From: Halomonas urumqiensis
GTDB taxonomy: Bacteria > Pseudomonadota > Gammaproteobacteria > Pseudomonadales > Halomonadaceae
Assembly: GCF_003028575.1 (NCBI RefSeq)
Contig: NZ_PYUD01000001.1
Coordinates: forward strand, 310,001-374,000
Direction: 5' to 3'
Length of the DNA stretch: 64,000 nt
The translations under genes and the position numbers were made by a program. The stretch's first letter is position 1. Each line of letters opens with the position of its first letter. The notes under the pieces are model-generated. The model made no database searches and was not told the DNA's origin. It worked only from the letters and a program-made list of their open reading frames with translations. Shown here piece after piece: positions 9,910 to 17,561 of the stretch.

Positions 9910-10838
9910 GACGTGACACTCCGGGTTGGCTTTCGATGGGTGGGTAAAGCGCGTTGCGGGATATCTTCGGCGAATGGCAGCCGGTGCTGGTGGCAGGTGG
10001 CCTGCAAGGTGTTCAGCAGCAGGCAGGCGATGGTCATCGGCCCGACACCGCCGGGTACCGGAGTGATGGCGCCGGCGACCTGGCTGGCGCTGGTGAAGTC
10101 CACGTCTCCCGCCAGGCGGCTGCGGCCCTGTTCCTCGATGCGGTTGATGCCTACGTCGATGATCGTGGCGCCTGGCTTGATCCAGTCGCCGGTAACCAGC
10201 CCCGGGCGTCCCACGGCGGCCACCAGGATATCGGCGCGACGGCACTCCTCGGCAAGACCGTGGGTGCGGGAGTGCGCCACTGTCACCGTGCAGCTGTCGC
10301 GCAGCAGCAGGTTGGCCATCGGCTTGCCGACGATGTTCGAACGCCCCAGCACCAGTGCTCGCTTGCCGGCGAGCTCGCCCAGTTGCTGGCGCAGCAGCAT
10401 CAGGCAGCCCAGCGGTGTGCAGGGCACCATGGCCCTGGCGCCGGTCGCCAGGTTGCCGATGTTGATCGGATGGAAGCCGTCGACATCCTTGTCCGGCGCG
10501 ATAGCCTGAATCACCGCGGCTTCACTCAGCGAAGCCGGCAGGGGAAGTTGCACCAGGATGCCGTGCACCGCGGGGTCCGCATTAAGCGTGGCAATCAACG
10601 CGAGTAGCGCCTGCTGCGAGACGTTCGCCTCCAGCCGGTGTTCAAACGAAGCAATACCCGCCTCGCCGGCCTGTCGCGCCTTGTTGCGCACGTAGACCTG
10701 GCTTGCCGGGTCATTTCCGACCATTACCACGGCAAGGCCCGGGCGAATGCCATGCCGCTCCTGCAAGCCGAGAGTCTCCTGGCCGATCACTTCGCGAAGT
10801 CGATTCGCTTGCTGCTTGCCGTCGATGATCCTGGTCAC
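9906..10838 (-). CDS. folD: Bifunctional methylene-THF dehydrogenase/methenyl-THF cyclohydrolase
   Basis: A 310-residue FolD, converting 5,10-methylene-THF to 5,10-methenyl-THF with NAD(P)+ and then to 10-formyl-THF. Family marks: [20 protein letters not shown] (substrate lysine region), [24 protein letters not shown] (nucleotide-binding loop) and [13 protein letters not shown]. The start is GTG 10838, with GAGGAG seven bases upstream. A C-terminal tail of about 25 residues extends past the usual end at LLLNTLQA. It is first in a two-gene unit with the methyltransferase. A dedicated folD inside a C1 island suggests an extra catabolic copy, though the rest of the genome is not visible. Confidence 0.94.
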   Translation of the reverse strand: MTRIIDGKQQANRLREVIGQETLGLQERHGIRPGLAVVMVGNDPASQVYVRNKARQAGEAGIASFEHRLEANVSQQALLALIATLNADPAVHGILVQLPLPASLSEAAVIQAIAPDKDVDGFHPINIGNLATGARAMVPCTPLGCLMLLRQQLGELAGKRALVLGRSNIVGKPMANLLLRDSCTVTVAHSRTHGLAEECRRADILVAAVGRPGLVTGDWIKPGATIIDVGINRIEEQGRSRLAGDVDFTSASQVAGAITPVPGGVGPMTIACLLLNTLQATCHQHRLPFAEDIPQRALPTHRKPTRSVTS

Positions 10839-10916
10839 GCTGACTCCTCGTTCGAGTGTTGCCCCATTTTGTCGACTCTACGCCTGGCGGATCATCGAGC
10901 TTGCTCAGCGACGACG

Positions 10917-10931
10917 TGCAAGGTCGTGCCA
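10917..10931 (-). promoter_or_regulatory. Sigma-54-like site facing folD-mttB
   Basis: On the minus strand the sequence reads TGGCACGACCTTGCA. It matches the TGGCACG and TTGCA halves of the sigma-54 consensus exactly, but the spacer is one base shorter than the usual four. It would give an approximately 65-base leader before folD. Alternatively it is one arm of a regulator operator. Confidence 0.4.
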
Positions 10932-11007
10932 ACGACGCGAGCAAGGCATGAGTGGCTCAGAACATGAACAAGAAACAACGCTGAAATCAGTTCATTGCCG
11001 GGTTTCC

Positions 11008-11022
11008 TGGCACGACCCTTGG
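11008..11022 (+). promoter_or_regulatory. Sigma-54-like site facing the corrinoid operon
   Basis: Plus strand TGGCACGACCCTTGG. The -24 half is perfect and the spacing is correct; the -12 half is TTGG instead of TTGC. It would give a leader of about 145 bases before the corrinoid protein gene. It is nearly the mirror image of the site at 10917-10931. Confidence 0.4.
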
Positions 11023-11180
11023 CGTTGTGGCGATGGCGTCGTGCATCGGCATGCGGAAGTCGCCTGCATGGAAGTGCCGGCTATCGGCCGGGCCTACTCT
11101 GCAGGCGCAACCCCACCCATTGGTCACGCATTTGCGATGCATGGACGTCGGGTGGAACGACCGATCAGGAGTGGATCGCC

Positions 11181-11882
11181 ATGACAGAAACCTATAACGA
11201 AGAGGAAGATTTCGACCTCAACGAGCTTCCGGACGACGAACTGGTCGAGCAGATGTACGACGACCTGTACAACGGCTTGCGCGATGAAGTGGTCGAAGGC
11301 ACCGACATTCTGCTCGAGCGCGGCTGGAGCGCCAATCGCGTGCTCGACGAGGCGCTGGTGGCCGGCATGGCGATCGTCGGCGTCGATTTCCGTGACGGTA
11401 TCCTGTTCGTGCCCGAAGTGCTGATGGCGGCCAATGCCATGAAGGGCGGAATGGAGGTGTTGCGCCCGTTGCTGGCGGCATCCGATTCCGAAACCATCGG
11501 CAAGATCGTGATCGGCACCGTCAAGGGCGACATCCACGACATCGGCAAGAACCTGGTGGCGATGATGATGGAAGGAGCGGGCTTCGAAGTCATCGACATC
11601 GGCATCAATATTCCGGTCGAGACCTATCTCGAGGCCCTTGAAGAGCACAAGCCGGATATCCTCGGCATGTCGGCGCTACTCACTACCACCATGCCCTACA
11701 TGAAGGTGGTCATCGATACGCTGATCGAGAAGGGCCTGCGGGATGACTATATCGTCATGGTCGGTGGGGCGCCGCTGAACGAGGAGTTCGGCCAGGCGAT
11801 CGGCGCCGACGCCTATTGCCGAGATGCCGGCGTGGCCGTGGACATGGCCAAGGAGTTGATTGCCCGGCGTCGCGCGGCCTGA
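11181..11882 (+). CDS. Corrinoid (B12-binding) methyl-carrier protein, MtbC/MttC-like
   Basis: A 233-residue protein with the two-part fold of methyltransferase corrinoid proteins: an N-terminal helical cap (about 20-105) and a Rossmann B12 domain (about 106-230). The cobalt-ligand motif D-x-H-x-x-G is Asp117, His119, Gly122 in GTVKGDIHDIGKN; SALLTTTM and VGGAPL supply the other cobalamin contacts. It would carry the methyl group between the MttB-like enzyme and the methyl-THF methyltransferase. Start ATG 11181 has AGGAG upstream. An unusually acidic N-terminal 25 residues precede the cap domain. First gene of the seven-gene operon. Confidence 0.92.
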   Translation: MTETYNEEEDFDLNELPDDELVEQMYDDLYNGLRDEVVEGTDILLERGWSANRVLDEALVAGMAIVGVDFRDGILFVPEVLMAANAMKGGMEVLRPLLAASDSETIGKIVIGTVKGDIHDIGKNLVAMMMEGAGFEVIDIGINIPVETYLEALEEHKPDILGMSALLTTTMPYMKVVIDTLIEKGLRDDYIVMVGGAPLNEEFGQAIGADAYCRDAGVAVDMAKELIARRRAA

Positions 11883-11920
11883 GCACGACCCGCAAGAGGC
11901 CCGAATGAAGGAGTGTCGAG

Positions 11921-12586
11921 ATGCCGCCCATGTCGATCATCGCCTGTGGAGCGCTGGCCAGAGAGATCCAGGCATTGATCGTCGCCAATGGCTGGCATGA
12001 TCTGCACCTGGAGTGCCTGCCGGCGGACCTTCACAATCACCCTGAGCGCATTCCCGAGGCGGTGGCCGAGCGTGTGGCCCGGCGGCCGGCGGACCACACC
12101 ACCTTCGTTGCCTATGCCGACTGCGGCACCGGAGGGCGGCTCGACGCGGTGCTCGCGCCGTATGGCGTCGAACGCCTGCCGGGCGCGCACTGCTATGACA
12201 CCTTCGCAGGCGAATCGGCGATGGCGGCGCTTGCCGAGCAGGAGCCGGGCACCTTCTATCTGACCGATTTTCTGGTACGCCATTTCGACCGGCTGGTGAT
12301 CCGCGAACTGGGCATCGATCGCCACCCCCAACTGGCCGCCTGCTATTTCGGCCACTACCGGCGGTTGGTCTATCTCTCGCAGCGTGATGATACGGCGCTC
12401 GAGCAGGCAGCCCGGTCGGCAGCCGAACGGCTGGGACTCGAGTATCACTACCGCCATACCGGCTATGGCGCCCTCGAGACCTCGCTGATACGGCTGGTCG
12501 AGTCATCCTCCGGCGCGTCACCCTCCGACGCGTCGTCACCCGTCTCTTCCTTCACCAACAGGGAGTCGACAGCATGGCCATGCTGA
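11921..12586 (+). CDS. DUF1638 family protein
   Basis: A 221-residue protein I recognise as DUF1638, a family of unknown function found beside corrinoid methyltransferase genes. Conserved-looking polar residues cluster in short motifs: ACGAL (Cys9), Cys32 in LECLP, YADCGTGG (Cys68) and GAHCYD (His90, Cys91), plus ACYFGHYRR later; these could bind a metal or act on the corrinoid, which is inference. The last 30 residues are Ser-rich and probably disordered. Start ATG 11921 follows AAGGAG. Its end overlaps the next gene by 13 bases, implying tight coupling. A role in corrinoid charging or methyltransferase maturation is suggested by context only. Confidence 0.75.
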   Translation: MPPMSIIACGALAREIQALIVANGWHDLHLECLPADLHNHPERIPEAVAERVARRPADHTTFVAYADCGTGGRLDAVLAPYGVERLPGAHCYDTFAGESAMAALAEQEPGTFYLTDFLVRHFDRLVIRELGIDRHPQLAACYFGHYRRLVYLSQRDDTALEQAARSAAERLGLEYHYRHTGYGALETSLIRLVESSSGASPSDASSPVSSFTNRESTAWPC

Positions 12587-12930
12587 GCATCGTCAGCTGG
12601 CGGGACATTCCCGCCCAGGTGATCGTCAAGCGCGGTCGTCAGACCGCCAAGGTCATATTGCCGGAGCGTTTCCAGCATGCCATCGACCGCGCCGCCATGC
12701 GTGCCGGCAAGGGTGGCTCCGAGGCGTATCTGGCCGACTGGAAGCGCAGCGTGCCGCGCCCCTGTGGCGACGACCTGAAGGTCGAGGCGGACGCCGAGGC
12801 GGCACGTATCGACCAGGCCTATGACGCGGCGATGTTGAAGCGCCTTGTCAGTGACAAGGGGCTTGACCTCACGCCAGGCGAGACGAGCTCGACAGCCGAA
12901 CCGCCGGGTGAAGCGGAAAACACGGACTAG
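12574..12930 (+). CDS. Small 'virulence factor' family protein in the corrinoid operon
   Basis: A 118-residue protein matching the poorly named virulence-factor family (Pfam PF13769 type), recognised from the opening VSWRDIPAQVIVKRGR and the following AKVILPERFQ stretch. No catalytic motif or membrane segment is visible; the first 90 residues look folded and the last 25 are acidic and Pro/Ser-rich. It overlaps DUF1638 by 13 bases. The name gives no true function; its constant company with corrinoid and folate genes points to an accessory role in methyl transfer. An RNA- or protein-binding role cannot be excluded. Confidence 0.65.
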   Translation: MAMLSIVSWRDIPAQVIVKRGRQTAKVILPERFQHAIDRAAMRAGKGGSEAYLADWKRSVPRPCGDDLKVEADAEAARIDQAYDAAMLKRLVSDKGLDLTPGETSSTAEPPGEAENTD

Positions 12931-12955
12931 CGCCAGTAACGCGGGAGGTATCGCG

Positions 12956-13429
12956 ATGGTCACTATTCGGCATTGGGCGGTTCGTCATGCCAGGGGGCTC
13001 GAGCGTTTCTATCGAGGCTTCGCCCAGCTGTTGGCAAGACTCGACCCGCTATGGCGGCGGCTGGGGTATTCGCGACTGGAAGCGCCAGTGGCGCGCGTCG
13101 AGCATGCAGTGAAAGGGCTGCTGTTCGATTGCCGCATGTGTGGCCATTGCGTGCTCAGCGACACCGGCATGTCGTGCCCGATGAACTGCCCCAAGCAGCT
13201 GCGCAATGGCCCCTGTGGCGGGGTGCGGGCCAATGGCCACTGCGAGGTCGAGCCCGACATGAAGTGCGTATGGGTCGAGGCCTGGGAGGGCAGCCAGCGC
13301 ATGCGCCACGGCGACCGGATTCATGCCGTGCAGTTACCGGTCGACCATGGCCAGCAGGGCAGTTCCTCGTGGTTGCGTGTGGCTCGCGAGCTGTCCCACG
13401 ACGCCGACCCATCCCCTGTTCAGCGGTGA
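12956..13429 (+). CDS. MetV-like iron-sulfur protein (methylene-THF reductase C-terminal domain)
   Basis: A 157-residue protein resembling the MTHFR_C/MetV family, a partner of MetF in acetogen-type methylene-THF reductases. Cysteine clusters around residues 58-95 (DCRMCGHCVLS, SCPMNCPKQL, GPCGGVRANGHC) fit a [4Fe-4S] or zinc-ribbon domain. Start ATG 12956 follows GGGAGG. The metF-like gene starts 4 bases after its stop, supporting a physical MetVF complex. In acetogens MetV links MetF to an electron carrier; in this presumably aerobic host the acceptor for the oxidative direction is unknown. Confidence 0.8.
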   Translation: MVTIRHWAVRHARGLERFYRGFAQLLARLDPLWRRLGYSRLEAPVARVEHAVKGLLFDCRMCGHCVLSDTGMSCPMNCPKQLRNGPCGGVRANGHCEVEPDMKCVWVEAWEGSQRMRHGDRIHAVQLPVDHGQQGSSSWLRVARELSHDADPSPVQR

Positions 13430-13433
13430 AACG

Positions 13434-14504
13434 ATGAAGTTCGAAGACGAACCGGTACCTGGATATTCACTGCCCATCCTGCCGGGCCATGTTTCGCCCG
13501 GTCGACTGGAACGGGTATTGCGCGCAGGCAAGTTTGCCGTTACCACCGAGATCGACCCGCCCGATTCGGCCGATCCCGCCGAGGTACTCAAGCGCGCGGC
13601 GATCTTCGATGGCTACGTGGATGCCATCAATGCCACCGATGGCTCGGGGGCGCACTGCCACATGTCCAGCGTCGGGGTCTGCTCGCTGCTGACCCGTGTC
13701 GGCTACGCCACCATCCTGCAAATGTCCTGCCGCGACCGCAATCGCATTGCCATGCAGGGCGAGATTCTGGGTGCGGCGGCCATGGGTGCCTGCAACGTGC
13801 TGTGCCTGACGGGCGACGGGGTGCAGGCGGGCGATCACCCTCAGGCCAAGCCGGTGTTCGACCTCGATTCGATGTCGCTTTTAGAGATCGCCCGCGCCAT
13901 GCGTGACGAATGTCGCTTCCAGAGTGGCCGGCGTATCGACCTGCCGCCCCGGGTGTTTCTGGGCGCCGCCGAGAATCCCTTCGTACCGCCCATCGACTGG
14001 CGCCCGCATCGTCTGGCCAAGAAGGTCGCGGCCGGTGCTCAGTTCATCCAGACCCAGTACTGCTTCGATATCGAGCGGATGCGTGACTTCATGCTCAAGG
14101 TCAACGACCTGGGTCTGCTCGAAGGCCCTGACCGGGTGTTCATCCTGGTTGGGCTCGGGCCGCTGGCCTCGGCGCGCAGCGCGCGCTGGATTCGCGACAA
14201 CGTACCTGGCGTGCACATTCCCGATGCGGTGATCACGCGGCTCGAAGGGTCCAGCGACCAGAAACGCGAAGGCAAGAACCTGTGCATGGATCTTCTGCAC
14301 CAGGTACGCGACATCCCCGGCGTCAGTGGTGCCCACCTGATGGCGTATCGCCAGGAGCACAGCGTCGCCGAGATCATCGAGACCACCGGAGTGCTGGAGG
14401 GCCGTGTGCCCTGGTACCCCGGACGTGACAATCCGGCCGAGCGCAATCCCGAATCCATGGAAGCCGAGGCAGTGCAGGGGCATTCGGTTACCGACGCGAC
14501 ATGA
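13434..14504 (+). CDS. Methylenetetrahydrofolate reductase, MetF-like
   Basis: A 356-residue flavoprotein of the MTHFR family, interconverting 5-methyl-THF and 5,10-methylene-THF. Family marks are the N-terminal catalytic Glu in TTEIDPPD, DAINATDGSGA, and the folate/FAD stretch CNVLCLTGDGV. It is longer than E. coli MetF (296 aa) and has a C-terminal extension of about 25 residues. Start ATG 13434 is 4 bases after the metV-like stop; the Shine-Dalgarno site is weak, consistent with coupling. In context it should oxidise methyl-THF made by the downstream methyltransferase, opposite to the biosynthetic direction. Confidence 0.88.
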   Translation: MKFEDEPVPGYSLPILPGHVSPGRLERVLRAGKFAVTTEIDPPDSADPAEVLKRAAIFDGYVDAINATDGSGAHCHMSSVGVCSLLTRVGYATILQMSCRDRNRIAMQGEILGAAAMGACNVLCLTGDGVQAGDHPQAKPVFDLDSMSLLEIARAMRDECRFQSGRRIDLPPRVFLGAAENPFVPPIDWRPHRLAKKVAAGAQFIQTQYCFDIERMRDFMLKVNDLGLLEGPDRVFILVGLGPLASARSARWIRDNVPGVHIPDAVITRLEGSSDQKREGKNLCMDLLHQVRDIPGVSGAHLMAYRQEHSVAEIIETTGVLEGRVPWYPGRDNPAERNPESMEAEAVQGHSVTDAT

Positions 14505-14553
14505 TGGTCTGCCCCATCAACCCCAATGATCCCAACAGCATCGAGGATGTGTC

Positions 14554-15468
14554 ATGACAGATACCGTGATCAGCTCGCACAGCAAGGAAGTCGTGCTCGG
14601 CTTCGAACGGCCCTTCGTGGTGATCGGCGAGCGCATCAACCCCACCGGTCGCAAGCAACTGGCCGCGGAAATGGCCGCCGGAGACTTCAGCCGAGTGGTC
14701 AAGGACGTGGAGGATCAACTGGCCAATGGTGCCCACATGCTCGACGTCAACGCCGGTATTCCACTGGCCGACGAACCGGCGATACTGGCCAGCACCATCG
14801 AGCTTGTGCAATCGATGACCGATGTCCCGCTGTGTATCGACTCCTCGATCATCAAAGCGCTGGAGGCCGGCCTCTCGGTCTACAAGGGCAAGGCGCTGGT
14901 CAATTCGGTGACCGGTGAGGACGAAAGCCTCGAGGCGGTATTGCCGCTGGTGCGCAAGCATGGCGCGGCGGTGGTGGCGATCAGCAACGACGAGACCGGC
15001 ATTTCCCAGGACCCCGATGTGCGCTTTGCCATCGCCAAGAAGATCGTCGAGCGTGCCGCCGACCATGGCATTCCGGCCTGCGACGTGGTGGTCGACCCGC
15101 TGGTGATGCCGATCGGTGCGGTGGGTACCGCCGGTCGTCAGGTCTTTGCGCTGTGTCATCGCCTGCAGAAGGAGCTCAAGGTCAACACCACCTGCGGTGC
15201 GTCCAACGTCAGCTTCGGCCTGCCCAACCGCAATGGCATCAATGCCGCCTTCATGACCATGGCCATCGCCTCGGGGCTGACGTCGGCGATCACCAACCCG
15301 TTGCATGCCGAGATCATGACCGCGGTGAAAGGCGCCGATGTGATGATGGGACACGACCCGGACTGCCTGCGCTGGATCAAGACGTTTCGCGAGGCGCCAC
15401 CGCTCGCCGCCGATGGCAGCGAAGGACGGGGGCGTCGCCAGACCCGCCGTCGCCGCGCCACCTCCTGA
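14554..15468 (+). CDS. Methyl-THF:corrinoid protein methyltransferase (pterin-binding, MtvB/MtgA/AcsE-like)
   Basis: A 304-residue dihydropteroate-synthase-fold enzyme that transfers a methyl group between a corrinoid protein and THF. Marks: VIGERINPTGRKQL near the N-terminus, DVNAGIP, CIDSSI, VNSVTGE, and VVVDPLVMPIG, with TTCGASNVSFGLPNRN as the typical substrate-binding loop. The last 25 residues are Arg-rich and likely a tail. Start ATG 14554 is 50 bases after metF. With the MttB-like enzyme and corrinoid protein it completes a three-component system, as described for MtgB/MtqC/MtgA or MtqA-type glycine- and proline-betaine demethylation. Confidence 0.9.
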   Translation: MTDTVISSHSKEVVLGFERPFVVIGERINPTGRKQLAAEMAAGDFSRVVKDVEDQLANGAHMLDVNAGIPLADEPAILASTIELVQSMTDVPLCIDSSIIKALEAGLSVYKGKALVNSVTGEDESLEAVLPLVRKHGAAVVAISNDETGISQDPDVRFAIAKKIVERAADHGIPACDVVVDPLVMPIGAVGTAGRQVFALCHRLQKELKVNTTCGASNVSFGLPNRNGINAAFMTMAIASGLTSAITNPLHAEIMTAVKGADVMMGHDPDCLRWIKTFREAPPLAADGSEGRGRRQTRRRRATS

Positions 15469-15479
15469 GGGTCGCTGCC

Positions 15480-17522
15480 ATGTCCCATCAGGATGATGCG
15501 CTGGTCGTCTTCACCCCATCCGGGCGGCGTGGTCGATTCCCGCTGGGTACCCCGCTGCTCGAGGCGGCACGTGCGCTGGGTGTGGACATCGATTCGGTGT
15601 GCGGCGGTCGGGGGCTGTGTGGTCGCTGCCAGGTCGACCTCTGCGAGGGGAGTTTCACCAAGCACGGTGTGGAGTCCTCGGCGAATCATCTCTCGCTCAA
15701 GAGCGACACCGAGTGGGCCTGGGAAAAGCGTCGTGGCGCGTTGCGCGAAGGACGACGGCTGAGTTGCTCGAGCCAGTTGCTTGGCGATGTACTGATCGAT
15801 GTGCCGGCATCGAGCCAGGTACACCGCCAGATCGTGCGCAAGCGTGCCGAGGTGCTCGACATCGAGCTTGACCCGATCGTGCGGCTGTATTTCGTTCAGG
15901 TGCAGCAGCCCGACCTGCATGTGCCGGCGTCCGACCTGCGGCGGCTCAAGGCAGCGCTGGAGTATGAGTGGCATTTCAGCGAGCTCAAGACCGATATCCG
16001 CGTGGTGCAGCAGCTACAGGATGCCCTGCGGCGCGGTGACTGGGGGGTGACCGTGGCGATCCACGATGACCGCCGGATCATCGCCGTATGGCCGGGGTTT
16101 CAGGAGCGCATCTTCGGCATGGCGGTGGATGTCGGGTCGACCACCATCGCCGCCCACCTGTGCAACCTGCAGACCGGCGAGGTGGTGGCCTCGGCGGGGC
16201 GCATGAACCCCCAGATTCGTTACGGCGAGGACCTGATGAGCCGGGTTTCCTACATCATGATGAACCCGGGTGGGGAAACCGTCATGACCCGGGTGGTACG
16301 CGAGGCGTTGTGCGAACTGGCAAGCGAGCTTGCCAGTGAGGCCGGGGTGGCGGTTGAGGCGATCATCGAGGCGGTGTTCGTCGGCAATCCGATCATGCAG
16401 AGCCTGGTCTTCGGCATCAATCCGGTGGAATTGGGGGGCGCCCCCTTTGCGCTTGCCACCGACGAGGCCATCGATGGCCTATGGGCCACCGAAATCGATC
16501 TTGCGATCCACCCCAATGCCCGCGTCTATGCCTTGCCGTGTATCGCCGGCCACGTGGGGGCCGATACCGCGGGCGCGATCCTCTCTGAAACGCCGTATCT
16601 CGGTGAGGAAATGATGTTGCTGGTGGATGTCGGCACCAACGCCGAAATCGTGCTGGGCAATCGTCATCGCTTGTTGGCGGCCTCGAGCCCCACCGGCCCG
16701 GCCTTCGAAGGTGCCCAGATCAGCTGCGGCCAGCGTGCCGCACCCGGCGCCATCGAACGGGTACGCATCGATCGTCAGACCCTGGAACCACGCTACAAGG
16801 TAATCGGGTGTGAGCGATGGTCCGACGAGCCGGGGTTCGAGGCCGAGATCGCCGGGCATGGTGTCACCGGCGTCTGCGGGTCGGGGATCATCGAAGTGAT
16901 CGCCGAGATGTTCCTGGCCGGGGTGATCAACGCGGAGGGCGTAATCCAAGGCTCGCTTACCGAGCGCTCACCGCGCGTAGAGGCCGACGGCCGAACATTT
17001 CGCTACGTGCTGCACCGCGATGGCAACCGTACCCTGGCCATCACCCAAGGGGACATCCGCGCGATTCAATTGGCCAAGGCGGCGCTCTATGCGGGCATCC
17101 GGCTGCTGATGGAGCACTACGGCACCGATCATGTCGATCGTATTCGCCTGGCGGGTGCCTTCGGAGCGCATATCGATGTCAGCTACGCCATGGTGCTCGG
17201 ATTGATTCCCGACTGTGACCTGGAACATGTCACCTCGGCGGGTAACGCCGCGGGTACCGGAGGACGAATCGCACTGCTCAGCCGCAAGGCGCGCCGCGAG
17301 ATCGAAGCCGTGGTCAGGCGTGTCGAGAAGCTTGAAACCGCGACAGAGCCACGTTTCCAGGAGCATTTCGTGGCCGCCATGGCGATTCCCCATCGCAGCG
17401 ATGTGTTCGCAAGACTCGCTGAACATGTCGACTTGCCGCCCAGGGTAGCGCGGGACGCGCCCTCGCAAGGGCGAGCGGCGCGGCGGCGACGTCGCAGGGT
17501 CGACTCCTCACCGCTGACGTGA
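15480..17522 (+). CDS. RACo-type reductive activator of corrinoid proteins (ASKHA domain, [2Fe-2S])
   Basis: A 680-residue ATP-using repair enzyme that reduces inactive Co(II) corrinoid back to Co(I). N-terminal ferredoxin domain with the [2Fe-2S] ligands CGGRGLCGRC and a later Cys in RLSCSSQ; linker domain about 110-205; then the ASKHA/actin-like ATPase domain with AVDVGSTTIAAHL, NPIMQSL, LLVDVGTNAEIV and RLAGAFGAHID. Start ATG 15480 is 11 bases after the previous stop. The C-terminal 30 residues are Arg-rich. Its presence confirms that the operon makes a working corrinoid methyl-transfer system rather than an isolated B12 protein. Last gene of the operon. Confidence 0.92.
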   Translation: MSHQDDALVVFTPSGRRGRFPLGTPLLEAARALGVDIDSVCGGRGLCGRCQVDLCEGSFTKHGVESSANHLSLKSDTEWAWEKRRGALREGRRLSCSSQLLGDVLIDVPASSQVHRQIVRKRAEVLDIELDPIVRLYFVQVQQPDLHVPASDLRRLKAALEYEWHFSELKTDIRVVQQLQDALRRGDWGVTVAIHDDRRIIAVWPGFQERIFGMAVDVGSTTIAAHLCNLQTGEVVASAGRMNPQIRYGEDLMSRVSYIMMNPGGETVMTRVVREALCELASELASEAGVAVEAIIEAVFVGNPIMQSLVFGINPVELGGAPFALATDEAIDGLWATEIDLAIHPNARVYALPCIAGHVGADTAGAILSETPYLGEEMMLLVDVGTNAEIVLGNRHRLLAASSPTGPAFEGAQISCGQRAAPGAIERVRIDRQTLEPRYKVIGCERWSDEPGFEAEIAGHGVTGVCGSGIIEVIAEMFLAGVINAEGVIQGSLTERSPRVEADGRTFRYVLHRDGNRTLAITQGDIRAIQLAKAALYAGIRLLMEHYGTDHVDRIRLAGAFGAHIDVSYAMVLGLIPDCDLEHVTSAGNAAGTGGRIALLSRKARREIEAVVRRVEKLETATEPRFQEHFVAAMAIPHRSDVFARLAEHVDLPPRVARDAPSQGRAARRRRRRVDSSPLT

Positions 17523-17561
17523 CGCCAAGGCTCACACCCACGTCAGGCCCCTCGTGGTGGG

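Larger units (their letters stand above)
10839..11180. other. Divergent promoter region between folD-mttB and the corrinoid operon
   Basis: 342 bases with no supported gene. It contains two inverted near-identical sequences, 10917-10931 (minus) and 11008-11022 (plus), that resemble sigma-54 promoters and face outward toward each operon. No cobalamin riboswitch signature (GCCACTG box) was seen. Confidence 0.6.

Noticed and set aside
10839..11180. Cobalamin riboswitch controlling the corrinoid operon
   Set aside because: No B12-box GCCACTG sequence or associated stems on either strand.
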